Source: Planctomycetota bacterium
GTDB lineage: Bacteria; Planctomycetota; Phycisphaerae; Sedimentisphaerales; Anaerobacaceae
Reading direction: 5' to 3'
DNA length: 49,070 nt
Assembly (NCBI GenBank): GCA_014384025.1
Contig: JACNGQ010000144.1
Span: 1 to 49,070 of the forward strand
Shown one piece after another: positions 42,882 to 49,070 of the stretch (the first letter of the stretch is position 1; each line of letters starts with the position of its first letter). A program made the translations under genes and the position numbers. A model generated the notes under the pieces. The model was not told where the DNA came from, searched no databases, and was given only the letters and a program-made list of their open reading frames with translations.

Positions 42882-44180
42882 ATGCGTAACAAAGAACAAT
42901 CACCGAACAATACAGATAACAGCCTGACACGCCGGCAGTTCATCAGCCGGGCCGGAGCAGCCGCGGCAGCGGTTACAGTAGCGGGGACATCTGCGAAACG
43001 TTCATTGGGCAGGAGTGCCAATGAGCGCATAGGAGTTGGTTTCATCGGGTGCGGCGGCCGGAGCCAGGCCCACATTAAGGCCGTGTATTACCTGAAAAAT
43101 AAATACGCAAATGTGGAAATTGTCGCGGCCTGTGACGCTTATCAACCCCGTATGAAAGAAACCATGGATGGGTATAAGGCCAAAGGATATACAGACTATC
43201 GCGAGCTGCTTGCCGATTCAAATGTCGATGTCGTCTGCATTGCCACGCCGGACCACCAGCACGGCTATCAGGCGATTGACGCAGTTCGAGCGGGTAAAGA
43301 CGTTTACTGCGAAAAGCCGGTGACACACTGGCGCCAGTTCGAGCTGACAAAGCGATTGGCGGCAGAGGTGAAAAAAAGCGGGCAGGTCTTCCAGCTCGGG
43401 TCCCAGGGTATGTACGACTCAGCATGGTGGCAAATGAAAAAGCTTATTGCCGACGGTTTGATAGGCCAGCCTATCCACGCCGAGTGCGGCTATTTTCGAG
43501 TCGGCGACTGGGGTGAGCGAGGTATGCCAATAGACGACCCAGGCGCCAAACCAGGCTCTGAGCTTGACTGGAATGCGTTTCTTGGCGATTCACCCAAGCG
43601 TCCTTTCGACGTAAGCCGCTACTTCCGCTGGCGGATGTATGAAGATTATGCGGGCGGGCCTTCGACCGATTTATTTCCACACAGCCTGACACCTGTAGTG
43701 TCCATGCTCGGAGTGGGCATGCCCAGCACAGTTGTTGCAACGGGCGGAAAGTTTCGCTATCAGGAGCGAGAGATACCCGATACGTTTAATATGCTCATAG
43801 ATTACCCGGAGAACATCACTGTGGCCGTGCTCGGTACCCAGGGCAATAACCATCCCGGCACCGGCAGCCGGGGTTCGGGACAGCGGATTCCAGTCATTCG
43901 CGGATGGGAAGGTACGCTCACAATCGAAGGGGATGAAATCATTTTTATGCCCGCTGATGGTTCCAATAAGAAGCCGCAGCGTTTCGCTATCGAGCATGGG
44001 GAAGACTTTGTCGGGTACTGGGGGAAATTCCTCGACTGCTGCCGGAGCCGCCAGAAGCGGACTCTAAGTCCGATGGATTTAGCATATCACGTGCAAACGC
44101 CATTGCATATGGGTATGCTCGGTTTGCGTCAGGGCAAAGTTGCACGGTTCGACCCGGAAAAAGAAAGAATTATCTTATAG
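42882..44180 (+). CDS. Tat-exported Gfo/Idh/MocA oxidoreductase
   Basis: 432 residues. A Tat signal (LTRRQFISRAGAAAAAVTVAG) covers about 15-37. The NAD(P)-binding motif GVGFIGCGGRSQAH follows at about residues 51-64, and YCEKPVTHWRQ is the family's EKP motif, with the substrate lysine usually nearby. DYAGGPSTDLFPHSLTPVVSMLG is the C-terminal sheet region seen in planctomycetal members. It would oxidise or reduce a sugar, plausibly at C3, outside the cytosolic membrane, carrying its folded cofactor via Tat. GAGGAG precedes the ATG; 24 bases after the DUF6807 stop, it belongs to one transcript. Confidence 0.92.
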   Translation: MRNKEQSPNNTDNSLTRRQFISRAGAAAAAVTVAGTSAKRSLGRSANERIGVGFIGCGGRSQAHIKAVYYLKNKYANVEIVAACDAYQPRMKETMDGYKAKGYTDYRELLADSNVDVVCIATPDHQHGYQAIDAVRAGKDVYCEKPVTHWRQFELTKRLAAEVKKSGQVFQLGSQGMYDSAWWQMKKLIADGLIGQPIHAECGYFRVGDWGERGMPIDDPGAKPGSELDWNAFLGDSPKRPFDVSRYFRWRMYEDYAGGPSTDLFPHSLTPVVSMLGVGMPSTVVATGGKFRYQEREIPDTFNMLIDYPENITVAVLGTQGNNHPGTGSRGSGQRIPVIRGWEGTLTIEGDEIIFMPADGSNKKPQRFAIEHGEDFVGYWGKFLDCCRSRQKRTLSPMDLAYHVQTPLHMGMLGLRQGKVARFDPEKERIIL

Positions 44181-44196
44181 ATTCTCGTGCAGGTTG

Positions 44197-44202
44197 TATA
44201 AT
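44197..44202 (+). promoter_or_regulatory. possible -10 box before the coiled-coil gene
   Basis: A perfect TATAAT sits 17 bases after the Gfo/Idh stop and about 89 bases before the next start. No convincing -35 hexamer was found at 16-18 bases. Confidence 0.3.
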
Positions 44203-44290
44203 ATATGTGACGAGTCGTGGTATGGCTCTTATCTTGTTTATGTTAAAAGCTTTTAAATACAAGCCTTAGTTAAGATTGGAGGTAAATGAA

Positions 44291-45328
44291 ATGCGGAAAA
44301 AATTATTTATTCTTTCAATGGTGTGCGTGTTCGTTTTAGCCGCAGCATCCGTTGCTGAGGAACAGATTCCTGTCAGGAACAAGGTGCAGAAACGTTTCGA
44401 CCGAAACCGGGATGGTTTCATCGACGAAAGAGAACAGGAACCACTGCACAAGTTCCAAGAGGCAAGAGGACGTATCGAGAAGCTTTGTGCGATGGCACGT
44501 GAGCATGAAGAGAACTCCAAACGTCTTTGGGCAAAGGCAGAAGAGCTTGAACGAGAAGTAGAGCGCGGATTCGAAGAAATGGAGATGGCCGAGCATATTG
44601 AAAAGATGCATCACAAAATTGTCGAACTCAAAGAGGCCGCCGAGCGTGCCGAGCGAAAAGGTCATCACGACGAGGCAGCCGAACTTCACGAAAATGCTGA
44701 GAGGATAGCGGAGGAGATTGAAGCAAATAGAAGGGAAATAGAGGACAGGAAACTTCGCGAAGCCGATGAACGTATCTCGCACCTGCGGCGCATGGCTGAA
44801 GAAGTCGAAGAGCGAGGTGAAAAAGAACATGCCAGAGAACTGTGGACCGAGGCTGAAAAACTCGAACGTTCATTGAAACGTGAAATTGAACATCGAGAAA
44901 TCGGCAAACATTTGGAAGAGATGCACCACAGAATTGCCGAACTCAAGGAAGCTACTGAGAATTCCGAGCGGGAAGGCCATCAAGACAAGGCAGACGAACT
45001 CCGCGAAGAAGCCGGCAGGTTAGCAAGAGAAATTGACGAAACAGTTCGTCGTGAGAAGGCCCATGATATGGAGAGGGAAATCGAGAACCTTTACGCTCTT
45101 GCCAGAGAGGCGGAAGAGGCCGGTAAACACGACAAAGCGGAAGCTATCTCTGCGGAAGCCGAACAATTGAAACGTCATCTTGCGGAGAGAATTGAGCCTC
45201 AAGAGAATAGGGAGCATAAAGAAGGTTTGGAAAGCCAGGTTGAGATGCTGAGAGATGAAGTTCACCGTTTGCGTGATGACATTGAGAAACTCGAAAATAT
45301 TATACGTCAAAAGGTAATGAACCGCTGA
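44291..45328 (+). CDS. secreted EF-hand coiled-coil repeat protein
   Basis: 345 residues from the ATG at 44291; GGAGG (44278-44282) lies eight bases upstream, so the upstream TTG is not the start. Signal peptide 1-22. An EF-hand loop, DRNRDGFIDERE (37-48), has Asp, Asn, Asp, Asp and Glu at the calcium positions 1, 3, 5, 9 and 12. Then the chain is almost all charged coiled coil, with at least three related units: EHIEKMHHKIVELKEAAERAERKGHHDEAAEL, KHLEEMHHRIAELKEATENSEREGHQDKADEL and MEREIENLYALAREAEEAGKHDKAEAI. No catalytic site. It is probably a periplasmic spacer or scaffold. A strong terminator follows. Confidence 0.8.
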   Translation: MRKKLFILSMVCVFVLAAASVAEEQIPVRNKVQKRFDRNRDGFIDEREQEPLHKFQEARGRIEKLCAMAREHEENSKRLWAKAEELEREVERGFEEMEMAEHIEKMHHKIVELKEAAERAERKGHHDEAAELHENAERIAEEIEANRREIEDRKLREADERISHLRRMAEEVEERGEKEHARELWTEAEKLERSLKREIEHREIGKHLEEMHHRIAELKEATENSEREGHQDKADELREEAGRLAREIDETVRREKAHDMEREIENLYALAREAEEAGKHDKAEAISAEAEQLKRHLAERIEPQENREHKEGLESQVEMLRDEVHRLRDDIEKLENIIRQKVMNR

Positions 45329-45368
45329 ATCAGGAGCATTTAGACTGCTCAATAATGCTTGGGATTAT

Positions 45369-45402
45369 AAATCAGCAAGTCTGCCGACTTGCTGATTTTT
45401 TT
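45369..45402 (+). terminator. strong intrinsic terminator
   Basis: AAATCAGCAAGTC (45369-45381), loop TGCC, GACTTGCTGATTT (45386-45398), then T to 45402. A perfect 13-bp stem with a T-tract, 40 bases after the coiled-coil gene. Confidence 0.9.
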
Positions 45403-45481
45403 GTTATCATGTACTTTTGAACTATTCAAAAAAGGGAAAAAATAGTGGTTTTCGGAGGCTGATGCTGGTATTATACCGTTC

Positions 45482-45509
45482 TGCTGTTCGGCAACGTTGC
45501 CGAACAGCA
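45482..45509. promoter_or_regulatory. 28-bp perfect palindrome, likely operator
   Basis: TGCTGTTCGGCAAC and its exact reverse complement GTTGCCGAACAGCA are joined with no spacer. It lies after the terminator and 50 bases before the DUF1080 start, where a dimeric regulator could bind. Without a loop it is a poor RNA hairpin, so a protein site is more likely (inference). Confidence 0.5.
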
Positions 45510-45558
45510 ACCAATTGAGGAGAATTTCGAGTAACAGAAGAATCAGAGGAGCTTAATT

Positions 45559-46380
45559 ATGAAAAAGAGAGTAAAAGTGATTAAGGTTGTTGTTTGCCTG
45601 CTTTTATTAGCAACGTTTTTAGGCGTAAGCAGCTATGCTGCAATTGAAGTTAAGAAGTACGCCGTGCATGACAGGGAGCGCAAGAATCCGCCGGTCATTA
45701 CACCTGCCGAACAATTCGGCCAACCACCATCGGATGCAATTGTCCTGTTTGACGGTACAGATCTTTCAGAATGGGCAAGTGACAGGAGCGATGTGGAAGC
45801 AAAATGGAATATAATAGAGAATAAATATATGGAGGTACCAACAAAGGCGGGGGGAATTCATACAAAAAAAGAATTCGGCAATTGCCAATTACATATCGAG
45901 TGGCGTACACCTACGGGCCTTGATCCCAAGATAACTGATCAGAAGCGCAGCAACAGCGGTGTGTCCTTTATGGACAGGTACGAAGTCCAGGTGCTCGATT
46001 CATATACGAATGATAACTACAAAACCAACAGGACATATGCAGACGGCCAGGCTGCTGCGATATACGGCCAGAACCCTCCGATGGTGAACGCCTGTCGAAA
46101 GGCCGGCGAATGGCAGAATTATGACATCAGCTTCCTTCGCCCGCTATTCGATGAAGAAGGCAAGTGCATTCGCAAGGCCCGTATTACAGTGATTCATAAC
46201 GGTGTCGTTGTTCATAATAACCTTGAAATCGAGGGAACCACTTCACATAAGAGAAAGGCCCGGTATGGCAGCCCTCACGAGAGGGGACGTATCAGACTCC
46301 AGGATCATGGCAATCCGATGTGCTTTCGTAATATCTGGATACGCGAGCTTCCGGAACAGCCGTATCTGATTCAAGACTGA
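45559..46380 (+). CDS. DUF1080 / 3-keto-disaccharide-hydrolase-like protein
   Basis: 273 residues with a signal peptide (1-28). The DUF1080 (PF06439) core, a concanavalin-like sandwich, is seen in IVLFDGTDLSEWAS, GGIHTKKEFGNCQLHIEWRTP, SNSGVSFMDRYEVQVLDSY, GEWQNYDISF and GSPHERGRIRLQDHGNPMCFRNIWIREL. Members cleave the glycosidic bond of 3-keto-glycosides. The gene sits behind the palindrome, with GAGGAG before its ATG, and fits a pathway with the Gfo/Idh oxidoreductase and TIM barrel upstream. Confidence 0.9.
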   Translation: MKKRVKVIKVVVCLLLLATFLGVSSYAAIEVKKYAVHDRERKNPPVITPAEQFGQPPSDAIVLFDGTDLSEWASDRSDVEAKWNIIENKYMEVPTKAGGIHTKKEFGNCQLHIEWRTPTGLDPKITDQKRSNSGVSFMDRYEVQVLDSYTNDNYKTNRTYADGQAAAIYGQNPPMVNACRKAGEWQNYDISFLRPLFDEEGKCIRKARITVIHNGVVVHNNLEIEGTTSHKRKARYGSPHERGRIRLQDHGNPMCFRNIWIRELPEQPYLIQD

Positions 46381-46442
46381 TAATTTATCGCCGGCATTTT
46401 TAAAATAAAGGCAACAGCAATATATTCTGGAAAGGAACAGAA

Positions 46443-48284
46443 ATGAACTTTATGAAATCAAGAGTGTTCACGGCAGCTATAGTTACTATCTTGTTGTTTA
46501 GTATAACTAATGCTCAAGTTCCAACAGTCCCGGAAGTATCCAGGGATAAAGTTATTTGCTTTGCACTTTATACCGTTCACAACAATATTATGAAGATGAC
46601 GGCTCAGTTGTATCCTCTTCGGGAAGGTGAAGACAGAACGGTCCGGCTTGAAACCAAACAGAATGGAAGCTGGAGACAAATAACCCAGACACAGGTTATC
46701 GAAAGGGGCTGGACAGCGGTTTTCCGCGTTGAGAACTGGGACATTACAAAAGATATTGAATATCGTGTTGCCCACGGCAAGAACGCCTATTACACGGGTA
46801 TTATCCGCAAAGACCCGGTTAATAAAAATACCATCGTCGTGGCGGCGTTTACAGGTAATTCAATATATATACCCCACGGCGGAGACATACCAAAAGTCGA
46901 TATCGTTGAGAACCTCAAAAAGATCAAGCCGGACCTTCTGTTTTTCTCCGGAGACCAGGTCTATGACCATAACAGACACTATGCCTACTGGCTAAAATTC
47001 GGCAGAGACTTCGGCGATATTATTCGCATTACCCCGACGATTACAATACCCGATGACCATGACGTCGGCCAGGCCAATTTATGGGGCCACGGAGGAAGGC
47101 TTTCACATACTCGTGCCGGTCATGACGGCGGGTACGCTGCACCTGTCGAATATGTCAAAGAAGTCGAACGGGCACAAACCAGCCACCTGCCCGACCCTTA
47201 TGACCCCACCCCAATAGAACGAGGTATCGGCGTTTACTATACCTCCATGACTGTTGGCGGAGTAAGCTTTGCCATTATAGAGGACAGGAAGTTCAAGTCA
47301 GGTCCAGAGGGGCTTATTCCTTCTTATCTTGTGCCAAACCGACCGGACCATATTGAGGACCCGAGTTATAATCCAAAGGATGCAGATGTGCCCGGCGCAG
47401 TATTATTAGGTGAACGTCAGTTGAAGTTCCTGCGGGAGTGGGGAACCGACTGGCGCGGCGCGGATATGAAGGCCGTACTGTCGCAGACAATTTTTTGTGG
47501 CGGCGCTCATATTCACGGCAAGACAGGGAACAGGCTACACGCCGATATGGACTCAAACGGCTGGCCCCAAACGGGGCGCAATAAAGCAATCGCCGAGATA
47601 CGCAGGGCCTTTGCCATACATATTGCCGGCGACCAGCACTTAGCAACAATATTTCACCATGGAATAGACGAATGGAACGACTCTTGCTATTCGTTCTGCG
47701 TGCCCTCAATTGCAAATCTTTATTTGCGATGGTGGAGTCCGCTTGAGGCGGGCAGGAACCGCGAACCTGGTGCGCCGGAATATACCGGAGAATTCTCAGA
47801 TGGTTTTGGAAATAAAGTGACATGCTTAGCTGTGGCCAATCCGAGTCCGGAGCGTAACGGCGGGCAGAAGCTGACGACACGCGCGGCCGGATTCGGTATC
47901 GTTAAATTCGATAAGAAGAAAAGAGAAATCACGGCTGAATGCTGGCCCAGAAATGTAGATATCACAAATCCAAATACAAAGCAATATCCCGGATGGCCCA
48001 GGACCATAAAACAAGAGGATAACTATGGCCGGAAGGCCGCGGCTTATCTGCCGACTATACAGGCCAGAGGTATGAGAAATCCAGTCGTGCAGGTTATTAA
48101 CGAGTCAAATGATGAAATCATCTACACCCTTCGCATTAATGGGACTTCGTTCAGGCCCAAGGTCTTTAAGGAAGGCACTTACACTGTAAAGGTCGGCGAA
48201 CTCGGTACAGACAAGATGAAAACTCTCGAAGGTATCCAAAGCCTTCCGCCTGATAAAACCAAGACGATACGAGTAAAGCTTTAA
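46443..48284 (+). CDS. PhoD-like phosphodiesterase/alkaline phosphatase
   Basis: 613 residues, signal peptide 1-24. The metallophosphatase motifs are FFSGDQVYDH (about 168-177), IPDDHDVGQ (about 202-210) and HIAGDQHLAT (393-402), the three metal-binding groups of the PhoD-type calcineurin-like phosphatases. An N-terminal Fn3/purple-phosphatase-like domain (about 60-130) precedes them and a C-terminal beta-sandwich follows. It would hydrolyse phosphate mono- or diesters in the periplasm. GGAAAGGAAC precedes the ATG. It follows DUF1080 by 62 bases and is probably on that transcript. Confidence 0.85.
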   Translation: MNFMKSRVFTAAIVTILLFSITNAQVPTVPEVSRDKVICFALYTVHNNIMKMTAQLYPLREGEDRTVRLETKQNGSWRQITQTQVIERGWTAVFRVENWDITKDIEYRVAHGKNAYYTGIIRKDPVNKNTIVVAAFTGNSIYIPHGGDIPKVDIVENLKKIKPDLLFFSGDQVYDHNRHYAYWLKFGRDFGDIIRITPTITIPDDHDVGQANLWGHGGRLSHTRAGHDGGYAAPVEYVKEVERAQTSHLPDPYDPTPIERGIGVYYTSMTVGGVSFAIIEDRKFKSGPEGLIPSYLVPNRPDHIEDPSYNPKDADVPGAVLLGERQLKFLREWGTDWRGADMKAVLSQTIFCGGAHIHGKTGNRLHADMDSNGWPQTGRNKAIAEIRRAFAIHIAGDQHLATIFHHGIDEWNDSCYSFCVPSIANLYLRWWSPLEAGRNREPGAPEYTGEFSDGFGNKVTCLAVANPSPERNGGQKLTTRAAGFGIVKFDKKKREITAECWPRNVDITNPNTKQYPGWPRTIKQEDNYGRKAAAYLPTIQARGMRNPVVQVINESNDEIIYTLRINGTSFRPKVFKEGTYTVKVGELGTDKMKTLEGIQSLPPDKTKTIRVKL

Positions 48285-48343
48285 GATAGAATTCTCCTGA
48301 AGATATGCAGTACATAAAGTTATAATAAACGCTCGATAGTCGA

Positions 48344-49070
48344 TTAGAGTTCGGGGGGTGAACCGATAATGGCGAACTCGTCAAAGACGGCGTGCATAAT
48401 GGTCGTTCGGCCGTTCGTAGTATAAACGATGTGGATTTTGCCGTCACGGGTCTGGATGGCATAGGGATAGGCGAAGGAATTGTCGCCGCCCGCAATATTG
48501 CGACGATATGGATAGGTTTTGTCATTGTCCGTCGAGACAGCCACGGTCAGCGGCGTACGATCATTCATATTATCGTTGTAAACCAGCAGGAGATGGCCAT
48601 TCTGCAGCTTGATGAAGTCAACGGCGGAGTTGGGATTGAGGAATTTCGTCTCAACGGCGTCAGTCCACGTGTAGCCGCCGTCAGTGGATTCGGAGCGTAA
48701 GGTATAGCCGTGGTCGGTAGGAAGGAAATCACCGCCCCGACGGAGATAGGCGATGAGATAATCATCGGTAAGCTGAACAACCTGGGCCTGCAGATTGCCC
48801 ATGGGCGATTTAATCCGGTTGGTTTCGGTCCATACCTTCGTCTTGGGATTGTAACGCATGAAATAGGAACAAGTAGTAGAGGCTGTCTTCTCCCTGTCAT
48901 CTCCGGTTTCGTAGTACATGGGCAGGAGATAATCACCGTTGCTGAGGACGATGGGCTGGCCTCGAACCATGGTTCCCTCTTCAAAGTTGAGCATGAACGA
49001 ATCCGACCAGGTTTCGGCACCATCGTCAGAAATCTTGCACTTGACTCGCGCGTTGGACCAGGTTTCGCCA
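48344..49070 (-). CDS. sialidase/BNR-repeat protein, cut by the window edge
   Basis: The stop is at 48344-48346. The frame is open to the end of the window, so the 5' part is missing; at least 242 residues are present. An internal ATG at 48994 is not the true start, because the conserved frame continues upstream. Asp-box (BNR) repeats are visible: SDDGAETW, STDGGYTW and the weaker STDNDKTY. GQPIVLSNGDYLLPMYYETGDD and VVQLTDDYLIAYLRRGGD fit the exo-alpha-sialidase-like six-bladed propeller. It converges on the PhoD gene. Substrate unknown, perhaps a glycan. Confidence 0.85.
   Translation of the reverse strand, partial: GETWSNARVKCKISDDGAETWSDSFMLNFEEGTMVRGQPIVLSNGDYLLPMYYETGDDREKTASTTCSYFMRYNPKTKVWTETNRIKSPMGNLQAQVVQLTDDYLIAYLRRGGDFLPTDHGYTLRSESTDGGYTWTDAVETKFLNPNSAVDFIKLQNGHLLLVYNDNMNDRTPLTVAVSTDNDKTYPYRRNIAGGDNSFAYPYAIQTRDGKIHIVYTTNGRTTIMHAVFDEFAIIGSPPEL

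Overview
The window reads as chromosomal DNA from a bacterium of the Planctomycetota, most likely of the Phycisphaerae/Sedimentisphaerales kind (inference from gene content). The supporting families are a hydrazine-synthase-alpha-like secreted cytochrome, an H-X9-DG pseudopilin, a PEP-CTERM-like protein with a PAPG-type signal, Tat-exported Gfo/Idh/MocA oxidoreductases, sulfatases, DUF1080 and DUF6807 proteins, and secreted proteins with repeated Fn3-like 'YYWRVDE' modules. No rRNA, tRNA or CRISPR array was seen.

Layout. Positions 1-16.6 kb hold mostly secreted proteins: a 970-residue F5/8-HzsA-like dihaem protein; an ECF sigma factor translationally coupled to a membrane protein; two very large modular paralogues; a PEP-CTERM-like protein behind a consensus promoter; a hotdog thioesterase; a two-domain esterase; and two tandem HEAT-repeat paralogues. 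At 16.7-19.8 kb is the housekeeping pair rny-ymdB (minus strand), with a clear terminator and a probable promoter about 490 nt upstream. At 20.2-25.9 kb is an AT-richer accessory island: a C5-cytosine methyltransferase, a Vsr nuclease, a ParB-like protein and an unrecognised 392-residue protein in one close-packed row. These are followed by a long attC-like nested hairpin, a small unknown gene bracketed by a 53-bp direct repeat, and an HNH-AP2 endonuclease-like gene without a normal start.

From 26.2 kb the window returns to chromosomal genes: a DUF362 protein; a GldA/GldF/GldG/DUF4340 ABC-2 operon (27.2-32.0 kb); a seven-repeat FG-GAP lipoprotein; a long HEAT protein; an H-X9-DG pseudopilin with a consensus promoter; and a membrane-spermidine-synthase-TPR fusion. 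The last 9.5 kb is a glycan-use cluster: TIM-barrel isomerase/epimerase, Tat sulfatase, DUF6807 protein, Tat Gfo/Idh/MocA oxidoreductase, EF-hand coiled-coil protein, DUF1080 protein, PhoD-like phosphatase and a truncated sialidase-like protein.

How the genes fit together. The last cluster has the three enzyme types expected for redox (3-keto) cleavage of glycosides: Gfo/Idh dehydrogenase, DUF1080 and TIM barrel, next to a sulfatase, so use of a sulfated glycan is plausible. The island is the best candidate for an undescribed system: a Dcm-Vsr pair that lacks a recognisable restriction enzyme but is followed by a ParB-fold protein and an unknown protein. All assignments come from reading the sequence; no database search was run.
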